Below, piece after piece: positions 1 through 6,833 of a stretch of DNA of 44,187 nucleotides. Positions within the stretch are counted from its first letter, which is position 1; each line of letters starts with the position of its first letter. A program made the translations under genes and the position numbers. The stretch comes from a bacterium (lineage in GTDB: Bacteria > Bacillota_I > Bacilli_A > RFN20 > CAG-826): assembly GCA_029098125.1 (NCBI GenBank), contig JAQXNS010000135.1, forward strand, positions 1 to 44,187, in the 5' to 3' direction. The notes beneath the pieces were generated by a model. It saw only the letters and a list, made by a program, of their open reading frames with translations. It was not told where the DNA came from and did not search any database.

Positions 1-254
1 GAAGATAAATATGATGATGTTTTAGAAGTGAATTCATTTAATACTTTTTCATTACTTGATCCATAAATTTTAACTTCAACCATCATTAATGGATCGCTGC
101 TGCCTCTAAAGTACATATTTTTATTGTCTTCAATATCAACCATTAACCATGTTTCACTTTTTCCTGGAAGTATTGATATTAATTTTCCTAATTCTTCTTT
201 TATTACATCTTTATTTTCGATATTAATATTTGTTTTTACATTAATAAATGGCAT
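1..254 (-). CDS. MIF-like tautomerase family protein (3' end outside window)
   Basis: The minus-strand reading frame starts at the ATG at 254 and stays open to the window edge, giving 84 residues without the C-terminus. It begins MPFINVKTNINIENKDVI, so Pro2 would be the catalytic N-terminal proline after Met removal, as in the macrophage migration inhibitory factor / phenylpyruvate tautomerase family. The middle part, with the segments SETWLMVDIED and FRGSSDPLMMVEV, matches the MIF pattern in which a Gly-Ser-Ser-(Asp/Glu)-Pro stretch follows the beta strand of the trimer interface. A strong AGGAGG lies seven to eight bases before the start. It is the last visible gene of a minus-strand run with DUF1461 and trxB; the gap to DUF1461 is only 3 bases. 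MIF-like proteins in bacteria have no settled role; keto-enol tautomerase activity is the family expectation. Family assignment is by recalled pattern, not a search. Confidence 0.8.
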   Translation of the reverse strand, partial: MPFINVKTNINIENKDVIKEELGKLISILPGKSETWLMVDIEDNKNMYFRGSSDPLMMVEVKIYGSSNEKVLNEFTSKTSSYLS

Positions 255-257
255 AAA

Positions 258-950
258 TTACCTCCTACTCTTATAAATTCTTACGTTATTATTCTTATGA
301 ATTCTTATAGAATTAACAGTAATTACTGAAATTAAAACAATAAATATTATTGATAAGATTATAATTCCATAACTTAAAAATACTTCCATTGGTAATGCAT
401 TTATAATTGGATCTGTTTTTGGATCAAAAACCCAATTGGTTTTTCCTGGAAATAAAATACTATGGAAAAATTTAAAAGCACTATCAACATCAATTAAAGC
501 AAAAATAGCAAATGCTCCAAGAAGAATTATCGGAACAAAACTTGCTAAAAATAATGGTGAAGCAGAAAATGGGTGATAAATTTTTATTTTTCCTTTTCCC
601 ATTAATAATAGATATATAAAAAATAAAGGAAGCGAAATAGCAAACACCACTAAATCTAAAGTAAATAATATTCTACAATCTAAAAAATGATTCATTCCTG
701 ATTCACTAAAAGCAAAAACACCTTCACTAAATGGTTCTTTATAAAATACTAAACAGCTCATCAGTTCATTAAACGAAAAGATCAAATCAGATTTACTCAC
801 GCCAGTTAAATTAGTGATATTAAATAAATCAATCATCAAATAATAAAGTGGCCAACATAAAAGGACAAAACCAATCGAAAAAGATACTAAAAGTAAAATA
901 AATAATAAAGAATAAATGATTGTATTTGTTGTTTTAAGTACTTTTTTCAT
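258..950 (-). CDS. DUF1461 / TIGR01906 integral membrane protein
   Basis: This 230-residue membrane protein has about five hydrophobic segments: one right after a short basic N-terminus (MKKVLKTTN), one before residue 60, two in the middle and one at the C-terminus. The conserved block FDPKTDPIINALPMEVFL near residue 180 and the segment around LTGVSKSDLIFSFNELM are typical of the TIGR01906 (DUF1461) family of Firmicutes. I chose the ATG at 950 rather than the longer reading frame starting at 1085. The shorter start has a GAGG ribosome binding site, begins one base after the trxB stop, and matches the family length of about 210-230 residues, while the extra 45 residues would overlap trxB. The function of the family is unknown. 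Cotranscription with trxB and the tautomerase gene is likely. Confidence 0.85.
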   Translation of the reverse strand: MKKVLKTTNTIIYSLLFILLLVSFSIGFVLLCWPLYYLMIDLFNITNLTGVSKSDLIFSFNELMSCLVFYKEPFSEGVFAFSESGMNHFLDCRILFTLDLVVFAISLPLFFIYLLLMGKGKIKIYHPFSASPLFLASFVPIILLGAFAIFALIDVDSAFKFFHSILFPGKTNWVFDPKTDPIINALPMEVFLSYGIIILSIIFIVLISVITVNSIRIHKNNNVRIYKSRR

Positions 951-951
951 C

Positions 952-1851
952 TTAATCCTCGATAAAATGTAAAGCTGTTGCAGCATCTCCAACGGCACTT
1001 GCAATTTGTCTACATTCTTTATCAATGCAATCACCAATTGCAAATAAGCCTTTAACTGAAGTTTCAAATCTCTTATCAACTTCAATAAATCCTCTTGAAT
1101 TCAAAACGTTTAATTCTTTAACAAATGATGTAGGAGGAACTTGTCCAACATAAACAAAAATTCCATCAACTTTTAAAGTGCTAATTTCTTCGCTATTTGT
1201 GTCTTTTAAGATTACTTCTTGGATCGATTTATCTCCAATTAATTCTTTAATTTGTTTAAATTCAATAATTTCGACATTATTAAATTTCTTAATTTTGTCT
1301 ATTTCTTTTTTATCGCCTTTTAATTCATGGCGTGTAATTAAATATACTTTATTAACAATATTTGCTAGATACATAGCTTCTGTTAAAGCGCTATTTCCAC
1401 CACCAACAACAAGGACATCTTTATTTTTATAAAAAGCGCCATCACAAGTTGCACAAAAAGAAACGCCATGACCATAGAACTTTTCTTCGTTAGCAACATT
1501 TAAATTTCTAGCCTTTGTTCCAACAGCAATAAGGACTTTTTTAGCAAAATATGAAGAATATTCGCCTTTTACTTCAAAAATATCACCATTTTTGGACACA
1601 TTAGTGATTTCTTCATATTCTACTTCGATATCAAAATCCATTAATTCATTCATGAAATTCATTGCTAGGTCACTACCAACAATTTTTCCAACGCCTGGAT
1701 AATTTTCAATCTCAAAAGCATTAACAACGTTTCCGCCAACGCAGCTTTTTTCAAAAATTTTAAAATTTAAACCTGCTCTTTTTGCATAAATTGCAGCCGT
1801 AACTCCACCAGGTCCAGCGCCAATAATTGCTAAATCTAAAACATTATCCAT
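952..1851 (-). CDS. trxB: Thioredoxin reductase (NADPH), FAD flavoprotein
   Basis: This protein reduces thioredoxin with NADPH in the cytoplasm. The 299 residues show the family order: an FAD-binding GAGPGG near residue 11, the redox pair Cys133-Ala-Thr-Cys136 followed by DGAFY, the NADPH-binding GGGNSA, and the FAD-binding end motif IGDC with ECRQIASAVGDA. The length is slightly below the usual 305-320. There are two adjacent ATG codons at 1854 and 1851; AGGAG lies 4 bases before the first and 7 before the second, so I prefer 1851. The reading frame extends further upstream to 1875, but that would cover the ribosome binding site and the terminator of the preceding gene. DUF1461 follows after one base. 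This is probably the housekeeping reductase; ferredoxin/flavodoxin-type reductases of the same fold usually lack the CxxC pair seen here. Confidence 0.95.
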   Translation of the reverse strand: MDNVLDLAIIGAGPGGVTAAIYAKRAGLNFKIFEKSCVGGNVVNAFEIENYPGVGKIVGSDLAMNFMNELMDFDIEVEYEEITNVSKNGDIFEVKGEYSSYFAKKVLIAVGTKARNLNVANEEKFYGHGVSFCATCDGAFYKNKDVLVVGGGNSALTEAMYLANIVNKVYLITRHELKGDKKEIDKIKKFNNVEIIEFKQIKELIGDKSIQEVILKDTNSEEISTLKVDGIFVYVGQVPPTSFVKELNVLNSRGFIEVDKRFETSVKGLFAIGDCIDKECRQIASAVGDAATALHFIED

Positions 1852-1863
1852 CATCGTTCTCCT

Positions 1864-1893
1864 ATAAAAAAACACCTAATTAATTAGATGTTT
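1864..1893 (-). terminator. Rho-independent terminator behind the CarD-like gene
   Basis: On the minus strand AAACATCTAATT pairs with AATTAGGTGTTT (1893-1882 with 1881-1870; 12 positions with one G-U, the central ones forming the loop) and is followed by a run of T. The stem overlaps the stop codon of the CarD-like gene and sits directly before the trxB ribosome binding site. It may only partly separate the two genes. Confidence 0.7.
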
Positions 1894-2381
1894 AAATTTT
1901 CTGCTAGTATTGTTTCTACATCATTATATGGGAGATTAAGTCCTAAAGAAAACTCTATAAATAAATTTCTTTTAATTTCTTTTAAAAAGTTTTCATCAGT
2001 AAATGATAAAGACTTCTTATCATTTAAAAATTCTTTTCTTTTTACTTCAAAAGATTTAATCAAAATAAGAATATTAATAGGATCTCCACTATCATATAAT
2101 TCTTTAAATTGCACTCTTCTTAACTTTGGATTTTGAAACCAAATTGGTTTTATTTCAGAAAGTCTAGAAATAATATCTTCAATTTCTTCTCTACAAAGAG
2201 CTTTTCTTAAATAATTACTATTTTCAATCGGTATATAAAACTTGAGTGAATTATTTTTATCATAGCAAGGTTCTAATACAAAATAGTCTTTAACGCCAAC
2301 ACCAACATCCATTTTTGTTATGTCAGTAATCTTGCATACTTGACCTTTTTTATTTACAACAATATCATTTAAATTAAACAT
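1884..2381 (-). CDS. CarD-like / CarD_TRCF-domain transcriptional regulator
   Basis: This 165-residue protein starts MFNLNDIVVNKKGQVCKITD, the beta-rich Tudor-like RNA polymerase interaction domain of the CarD family. An alpha-helical C-terminal part from about residue 65 follows, containing LRKALCREEIEDIISRL, which resembles the family's helical DNA-contacting region. CarD proteins bind the RNA polymerase beta subunit and stabilise or regulate open promoter complexes. The ATG at 2381 is chosen over the in-frame start at 2402 because a GAGGT lies just before it and the protein then begins at the conserved MF(N/K)xxDxVV pattern. A good promoter lies immediately upstream. It is a single gene ended by a hairpin. 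Which genes it regulates cannot be told from here. Confidence 0.85.
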   Translation of the reverse strand: MFNLNDIVVNKKGQVCKITDITKMDVGVGVKDYFVLEPCYDKNNSLKFYIPIENSNYLRKALCREEIEDIISRLSEIKPIWFQNPKLRRVQFKELYDSGDPINILILIKSFEVKRKEFLNDKKSLSFTDENFLKEIKRNLFIEFSLGLNLPYNDVETILAENLNI

Positions 2382-2411
2382 TTTATACCTCAAGTTTTTC
2401 AACTGATGTTT

Positions 2412-2440
2412 ATTATATCATGATTTGAGATTTATTGTAA
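2412..2440 (-). promoter_or_regulatory. Sigma-A-type promoter of the CarD-like gene
   Basis: On the minus strand the -35 box is TTACAA (2440-2435), the spacer is 17 bases, and the -10 box is TATAAT (2417-2412). Transcription would start near 2405, leaving a leader of about 24 bases that carries the GAGGT ribosome binding site. Confidence 0.65.
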
Positions 2441-2544
2441 GTTTTAAACCTTGGCAAATAAATTATTAATGTTAAATTCACTAACCTATTTTTTAAATTA
2501 TTTAGCTATTATCTTATAAATAATATAAAAATTTCAAAAAAATA

Positions 2545-2574
2545 GTTGCGCGAAGTAAGTTTTCTATGTTAATA
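2545..2574 (+). promoter_or_regulatory. Possible promoter of the tRNA-Asp/tRNA-Phe unit
   Basis: TTGCGC (2545-2550) and TAATAT (2569-2574), 18 bases apart, resemble -35 and -10 boxes. They precede about 65 bases of leader before the first tRNA. That leader contains a hairpin, CTTAAGC (2614-2620) pairing with GCTTAAG (2625-2631) around a four-base loop. The -10 choice is not unique because TATTAT overlaps it. Confidence 0.4.
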
Positions 2575-2644
2575 TTATTGAGCGCTCGAAAGAAGCGTTA
2601 GTGATATTGTATCCTTAAGCATAAGCTTAAGAGTTACTCGAGGT

Positions 2645-2720
2645 GGACCAGTGGTGTAGCGGTTAACATGCCACTCTGTCACAGTGGAGATTGCGAGTTC
2701 GATTCTCGTCTGGTCCGCCA
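2645..2720 (+). tRNA. tRNA-Asp (GTC)
   Basis: This is a 76-base cloverleaf. The acceptor stem is GGACCAG with CTGGTCC. The anticodon stem CCACT/AGTGG carries the loop CTGTCAC, giving anticodon GTC. The T arm is TGCGAGTTCGATTCTCG, and the 3' CCA is encoded. It is separated from the next tRNA by 14 bases and is probably cotranscribed with it. Confidence 0.95.
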
Positions 2721-2734
2721 TTTTTTTATATAAT

Positions 2735-2810
2735 GGCCCGATAGCTCAACAGGTAGAGCAAAGGACTGAAAATCCTTGTGTTCCCAGTTCGACCCTGGGT
2801 TGGGCCACCA
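2735..2810 (+). tRNA. tRNA-Phe (GAA)
   Basis: This is a 76-base cloverleaf. The acceptor stem GGCCCGA pairs with TTGGGCC. The D arm contains AGCTCAACAGGTAGAGC. The anticodon stem AGGA/TCCT region carries the loop CTGAAAA, giving anticodon GAA. The T arm is CCCAGTTCGACCCTGGG, and the 3' CCA is encoded. Confidence 0.95.
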
Positions 2811-2823
2811 TTTCTGAAGATAG

Positions 2824-2848
2824 ACGCAATAATTAATTGCGTTTTTTT
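2824..2848 (+). terminator. Rho-independent terminator of the tRNA unit
   Basis: ACGCAAT (2824-2830) pairs with ATTGCGT (2836-2842) around a five-base loop and is followed by seven T. It lies 13 bases after the CCA of tRNA-Phe. Confidence 0.85.
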
Positions 2849-3087
2849 CTTGGTTTTTAACTTCTTCCGTTGCAAAGTAAGCGTAAAAAATTTTCAGAAT
2901 CGACAAAAAAGTTCGAACTTGTTTTGACGCATACGTCGCAAAACATACCTCAAAAATTAAAACTAGCTCAAAAATAAATGAAAATACACATAAATCTTAT
3001 TCATTTTTTATATCTATTCGCCAAATAACGTCAGGTGAGGATTGAACTCGCATTATATTTTCTTTTATTTTATTCGAACAAAATGCG

Positions 3088-3115
3088 AAAAAAGAAGAGA
3101 CAAAAGCATCTCTTC
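3088..3115 (-). terminator. Rho-independent terminator, probably of the lemA/DUF3137 unit
   Basis: On the minus strand GAAGAGA (3115-3109) pairs with TCTCTTC (3100-3094) around an eight-base loop and is followed by TTTTTT. It lies about 210 bases after the DUF3137 stop, with a dispersed repeat between, so the assignment to that unit is likely but not certain. Confidence 0.7.
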
Positions 3116-3267
3116 CTTATTCATAAACATCTAATAAAAATAATTTCAAATACGAATGAAAAGCAACGATTTTTATTTGTTAATTTTTATGTGCTAATCC
3201 TCTATTTGATACCAGGCGACACTTAATTGTAACCAGGTTTTTAAGTGTAATTTTTGAACCAAAATCT

Positions 3268-3320
3268 TCAAAATATCTCAAAAACCCTGCAGAACTCAAC
3301 TATTTTTGTAAAAATTGAAT
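3268..3320 (+). repeat. Dispersed CTGCAG-core repeat, copy A
   Basis: This copy contains CAAAAACCCTGCAGAACTC followed by AACTATTTTTGTAAAAATTG. It matches the copy at 23131-23182 (opposite orientation) almost base for base over about 45 bases. In the phase used by the coding copies it would read SQKTLQNSTIFVKIEF. It ends just before the DUF3137 stop codon, in the tail region of that gene. Confidence 0.7.
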
Positions 3321-3326
3321 TTTTTC

Positions 3327-4280
3327 TTAGAATTCAAAATCTTTGTTGTGGAACTTTTCTTTTTCAAGATCCATGTCATCAGCAAGAGTTAAAGGAAGCT
3401 TTAATTCTGATGCATATTTGTTGATTTGTTCTTGATCAAGTTTCTTAAATAAACTAATTTTTGTCTTAGAAGTAAAATTGTTCATGAAAAGAAACAACTT
3501 ATTCTCTTTTAAAATGACAATTAATCTTGAAGAAATATCATCATCAAATTTCATCAAATTTAATTGAACTTGAGGTGTTATAACAAAGAACGCGAAAGCA
3601 GGATCATCACAAAAAACACTAAACCTTTTATTAAAATCCATAGATTCAAATTCAATAGCAGATTTCTTATTAGGTAATCTAAATGCTTCACCACCATTAT
3701 TTTTTTCCATAATTAATAAATAATGGTTAAACTTTCTTGGATATGTGAAAACATAAAATTTTCCTGGATTATGGTTTTCTGTACGATGTCTATTACCATC
3801 TTTGTCAGTATAATAATGATAAAAAATCAAATCATAATCTGCACCAACAAAAGTTAATCCTTCATTACTTGAACAAAAATAATTACTTGTTTTATATTCA
3901 TCTGGTCTATTCAAAATCTCAGATTGATTTAAAACTTCAAAAGAAAGACCTTTTGAGTAATCATAGCTATACCCTTCTTTGAAAAACATATTTAAAAAAT
4001 AATCTTTAAATTTTTCATTAATTTTTCGTTTAAATCTTGAATTAAAAAATGATTTAAAGACAAAAATAAACGTTATTCCAAGAATTATAAAGGCAAAACT
4101 TAATGCAAAGATTGTTTTGTAATCTTCAAAATCTTCGCTATACCATCCAAAAAAAGGCGTAGCAAATAAGAATAATCCAACAAATGCCACAGCAGAAGAA
4201 ATGCCCATTGCAATTAGGGCATTTTTTCTTATCTTTAATCTGTAAGCTTCTAAATTTTCAATTTCTTTTTCGTTATTCAT
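3327..4280 (-). CDS. DUF3137 domain membrane protein
   Basis: This 317-residue protein has two membrane segments, about residues 22-42 (LIAMGISSAVAFVGLFLF) and 56-75 (IFALSFAFIILGITFIFVF). A long soluble domain follows, containing FCSSNEGLTFVGADYDLIFYH near residue 130 and repeated aromatic beta-strand segments. This layout is that of the DUF3137 family, which is usually encoded next to lemA, as here: the start is five bases after the lemA stop. No good ribosome binding site is visible, so translational coupling to lemA is plausible. No enzymatic motif is seen and the function is unknown; family context suggests a role at the membrane with LemA. Confidence 0.8.
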   Translation of the reverse strand: MNNEKEIENLEAYRLKIRKNALIAMGISSAVAFVGLFLFATPFFGWYSEDFEDYKTIFALSFAFIILGITFIFVFKSFFNSRFKRKINEKFKDYFLNMFFKEGYSYDYSKGLSFEVLNQSEILNRPDEYKTSNYFCSSNEGLTFVGADYDLIFYHYYTDKDGNRHRTENHNPGKFYVFTYPRKFNHYLLIMEKNNGGEAFRLPNKKSAIEFESMDFNKRFSVFCDDPAFAFFVITPQVQLNLMKFDDDISSRLIVILKENKLFLFMNNFTSKTKISLFKKLDQEQINKYASELKLPLTLADDMDLEKEKFHNKDFEF

Positions 4281-4285
4281 TTAAA

Positions 4286-4870
4286 TTAGAATTCGAACTT
4301 AACGTCTTCACGTTTTTCTTCATCTGCTCTGAAGAAATCTTTATTTTCTGAGAAACCGATACGATTTGCAACAAATGAAGATGGGAAAGTAACTCTTCTT
4401 TGATTAAATGTTGAAACGTTTTGGTTGTAAACTCTACGTGCAGCTTGAAGTTGTTCTTCACAATCAGAAGTTCTTGCTTGAAGTGTTGAGAATTGAGAAT
4501 CAGCTTTTAATTGAGGATATTGTTCTAAAACAACATTAATTCCCCTTTGAACTTGATTGAGACTTGTGTTAAGTTGACTCTTTTCTTCGAGCGATAAATT
4601 GCTAATTCCTTGATTTGGATTTCTCATAGCAATTACTTTTTCTAATGTTTCAGATTCATGTTTTGCATAACCTTTAACAGTAGCGAGTAATTTTGTTAAT
4701 AAATCAAATCTTTTTGTTAATGCGACATCAATTCCGCTGTTTGCTTCATCAATTTTAACAGCTGCTCTTCTAAACCAGTTAGATGTTGAAATCCACCAAG
4801 CAACAATTGAAATAATAATGATTACAACAATTGCAATAATAACTAATGCAATAATTAATCCATCAGACAT
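4286..4870 (-). CDS. lemA: LemA family protein
   Basis: This 194-residue protein has one N-terminal membrane anchor (about residues 5-27, nearly all Ile/Val/Ala). A predicted all-helical domain follows with the family blocks FRRAAVKIDEANSGIDVALTKRFDLL, TLEKVIAMRN, AQLKADSQFSTLQ-type sequence and RRVYNQNVSTFNQ near the C-terminus. LemA proteins are membrane-anchored helical bundles of unclear function, named after a Listeria epitope; in several bacteria they are linked to membrane stress or metalloprotease pathways. A GGAGG lies seven bases before the ATG. The downstream DUF3137 gene is a common partner. No clear promoter could be fixed in the AT-rich upstream region. Confidence 0.92.
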   Translation of the reverse strand: MSDGLIIALVIIAIVVIIIISIVAWWISTSNWFRRAAVKIDEANSGIDVALTKRFDLLTKLLATVKGYAKHESETLEKVIAMRNPNQGISNLSLEEKSQLNTSLNQVQRGINVVLEQYPQLKADSQFSTLQARTSDCEEQLQAARRVYNQNVSTFNQRRVTFPSSFVANRIGFSENKDFFRADEEKREDVKFEF

Positions 4871-5214
4871 ATTTTTTCCTCCATAACGTTAAATATTTTA
4901 ATATATTCAACAAAAGTTAAAAAGAAAATATTTAATAAACGAGCGAAAAAACACTACATTTTCATCATCAATTAAAATAAAAATGCAAGAATAAATTAAA
5001 AACTTCAAAAAATTCGAATTAATTCGTTATTTTTTAACAATTGGATTGAATAATGTGTCCAGAATTTGAGCAATATTAAAAGTGATTTAAATGAAGTAGT
5101 AGTTAAATAGTAGATTTCTAGTGGAAGATGTCGTGAACCCCAAATGTTGGACACGTTTGAAGCTTTATATATGCATCCATAAAGCTATACATGTTATAAA
5201 CAGGAGGGATTTCG

Positions 5215-5730
5215 ATGGCGAGTTACACACAAGATCAGAAAAGAGAAATTATTAAATGGAGAATTGAAAAAGGACTATCAACTATTAAACTTTCAAAAAA
5301 ATTTGGAATGAATGTTGAATCAGTTAGACAATTAATTCACAGGTATGAATTGCATGGTGAAAAAGCAATTACTCAAACATACATGGATTATAAGGTAGAA
5401 GATATTATCAAAATAATTTCAGAAGTTTACGAAGGCTCATCAAAAGTGGCAGTTGCAATTAAATATAATACTGTACCTGGTAGAATCAATAAACGGATTA
5501 AAATGTATGGTAAAAATGTTTATAATTGTCCTAAAGAAAGAAATAAAGAAAGGACAAAATCCGCCATGAGTAATCCCAAAAAAGTACTGCTAACTGATTC
5601 TGATAAAGACCTTGAAATTAAAAAATTAAAGGAAGAAAAATTAGAATTAGAAGCTGAGGTAGAAGCCTTAAAAAAATTGAGAGCCTTGGTTCTACAAAGA
5701 AATGCGCGACAACTAAAGAAAAAACAATAG
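5215..5730 (+). CDS. IS3-family transposase OrfA (HTH protein)
   Basis: This 171-residue DNA-binding subunit has a first helix-turn-helix in residues 5-50 (DQKREIIKWRIEKGLS, then STIKLSKKFGMNVESVRQLI) and a second, less regular one around residues 60-100. A leucine-rich coiled coil (IKKLKEEKLELEAEVEALKKLRALV) follows near the end and serves in oligomerisation in this family. An AGGAGG lies six bases before the ATG. The gene ends at TAG (5728-5730) just after the A run 5719-5724. The orfB frame is -1 relative to orfA and is open well before this stop, so ribosomal slippage on the A run would yield the OrfAB transposase, as known for IS3 elements. An earlier A run at 5670-5676 is also in slippery phase, but shifting at the later run preserves the expected joint sequence. 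Confidence 0.9.
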   Translation: MASYTQDQKREIIKWRIEKGLSTIKLSKKFGMNVESVRQLIHRYELHGEKAITQTYMDYKVEDIIKIISEVYEGSSKVAVAIKYNTVPGRINKRIKMYGKNVYNCPKERNKERTKSAMSNPKKVLLTDSDKDLEIKKLKEEKLELEAEVEALKKLRALVLQRNARQLKKKQ

Positions 5731-5759
5731 TTGTAAAAGAGCTAAGGTCAAAATATGGA

Positions 5760-6611
5760 TTGCGCATCATGTTGAAGGTGTTGGATCTCAAAAAGTCAAC
5801 TTATTACTATACCCTTAAAACATTAGAATTTGATAAAAATAGTGAACTTATGCAGCTTATTTTGGAAATTTTTACAGAAAATAAGGCTAGATATGGTTAT
5901 AGAAGAATTACTCTTGAACTTAAAAATAGGGATAAGCTTGTTAACCATAAAAAAGTAAAACGTTTAATGAAAAAAATGGGTTTATACGGAATTACACCAA
6001 AAGTAAAATATAAATCTTATAAAGGTGACATGAACGGTACTACTAAAAATCTTCTTCTTGATAAAGTTGTTGATGAAACAAATCATACCACCAAATTTGT
6101 CCAAAATTTCTCTACAACATCTTGTAATCAAAAATGGACAACAGATGTTTCTGAGTTTAAAATCAGTTCTGGAAAGCTTTATCTTTCACCGATTCTAGAT
6201 ATGCATAACGATGAAATTGTTTCATATGACATTTCAATAACACCAGATTTTAATCAAATAAAAAGAATGTTAGCTGGTGCTTTTGAAAAGTATGATTCGT
6301 TAAGTGGATTGATATTCCATAGTGATCAAGGTTGGCAATATCAAATGAGAGATTATAAAATTGCGCTTCAAGGTAAAGGGGTTATTCAATCAATGAGTAG
6401 AAAAGGAAATTGTTGTGATAATGGCATTATGGAACAATTTTTTGGAAAAATGAAAAATGAAATGTTCTATGGCCATGAAAAAGAATTTACTTCCCTAAAA
6501 CAATTGTCTGAAACAATGAAAGAATATATAAAATATTACAACGAAAAAAGAATAACAATAAAACTAAAAGGACTTACACCTTGTGAAGCGAGGGCGCGTG
6601 CGTTATTATGA
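5760..6611 (+). CDS. IS3-family transposase OrfB (DDE integrase core)
   Basis: This is the catalytic part of the transposase. The N-terminal segment LKVLDLKKSTYYYTL and the RYGYRRITLELKNR block are typical of the HTH_21 region; the rve core follows. The catalytic triad is visible as Asp in WTTDVSEF (residue ~129), Asp in HSDQG (~189) and Glu in DNGIMEQFFG (~225). The 35 residues between the last two give the DD(35)E spacing. The C-terminal YYNEKRITIKLKGLTPCEAR is the usual end. The frame first offers TTG at 5760 and ATG at 5769, but it is open back past 5690, and the natural product is probably an OrfA-OrfB fusion made by a -1 frameshift. The protein has no visible lesion and ends with TGA. 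Confidence 0.92.
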   Translation: MRIMLKVLDLKKSTYYYTLKTLEFDKNSELMQLILEIFTENKARYGYRRITLELKNRDKLVNHKKVKRLMKKMGLYGITPKVKYKSYKGDMNGTTKNLLLDKVVDETNHTTKFVQNFSTTSCNQKWTTDVSEFKISSGKLYLSPILDMHNDEIVSYDISITPDFNQIKRMLAGAFEKYDSLSGLIFHSDQGWQYQMRDYKIALQGKGVIQSMSRKGNCCDNGIMEQFFGKMKNEMFYGHEKEFTSLKQLSETMKEYIKYYNEKRITIKLKGLTPCEARARALL

Positions 6612-6715
6612 GGGTGATAATTTATTTGTCCAAGAAAATGGGTTCACCACAAGACTAGTAGGTTTCTAGTACATTTCAAGTAGGTTTTTTACCAAAGAAT
6701 ACAAAAAATTGGACA

Positions 6716-6791
6716 CTTTATGCAAAAAGCATCAATCATTTTTGTAAAAAATTGAATTTTAAGTTCAATAAATGCCACTAAATACTAAGAA
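6716..6791. repeat. Partial copy of the dispersed repeat next to the IS right end
   Basis: At 6732-6760 the sequence ATTTTTGTAAAAAATTGAAT with its flanks matches the right half of copy A (3298-3322). The CTGCAG half is missing. The truncation lies 16 bases from the IS end, and the missing half is not found on the other side of the element. This could be a degraded or partial copy, or a chance match in AT-rich sequence. Confidence 0.4.
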
Positions 6792-6814
6792 AAAGGAGGC
6801 ACCACACCTCCTTT
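6790..6814 (-). terminator. Rho-independent terminator of the glgB-glgP unit
   Basis: On the minus strand AAAGGAGG (6814-6807) pairs with CCTCCTTT (6799-6792) around a seven-base loop and is followed by a run of T. It begins about 20 bases after the glgP stop. Confidence 0.9.
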
Positions 6815-6833
6815 AAATTAGTTAGTTGAATAA

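Larger units (their letters stand above)
2849..3326. other. Gene-free stretch between the tRNA unit and the DUF3137 gene
   Basis: I see no convincing gene in these ~480 bases; the open frames are short and low-complexity. It holds a small hairpin at 2921-2944 (GTTTTGACG and CGTCGCAAAAC around CATA), a minus-strand terminator at 3088-3115, a hairpin at 3219-3248 (ACACTTAA with TTAAGTGT), and a copy of the dispersed CTGCAG-core repeat at 3268-3320. Confidence 0.6.
5056..6715 (+). mobile_element. IS3-family insertion sequence (IS150 type), apparently intact
   Basis: Two overlapping-phase genes, orfA and orfB, are bounded by TGTCCA (5056-5061) and its inverse TGGACA (6710-6715). At both ends the identity extends one base outward (GTGTCCA/TGGACAC), so the exact ends could be 5055-6716. 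Inside the ends lie further inverted sequences: GTGAACCC with a following TTGGACA on the left at about 5131-5155, and the mirrored counterpart on the right at about 6625-6650. A near-palindrome TAGTAGRTTTCTAGT occurs at both ends. The element is about 1.66 kb, longer than many IS150 relatives because of roughly 150 bases of non-coding sequence at the left and 100 at the right. I do not see a clear direct target duplication. Confidence 0.8.

Noticed and set aside
951-1085. N-terminal extension of the DUF1461 protein
   Set aside because: It would overlap trxB by 134 bases; the inner ATG has a ribosome binding site and the family-typical start.
2679-2906. Minus-strand 75-residue open frame
   Set aside because: It is antisense to both tRNA genes; the translated NPGSNWEH and RRESNSQ pieces are the usual artefact of translating tRNA T arms.
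3025-3060. tRNA-like T arm on the minus strand (GCGAGTTCAATCCTCAC)
   Set aside because: The stem has a mismatch and no acceptor, anticodon arm or CCA could be found. At most a degraded tRNA relic.
3035-3226. Plus-strand 63-residue open frame
   Set aside because: It has no ribosome binding site, low-complexity sequence, and overlaps a minus-strand terminator.
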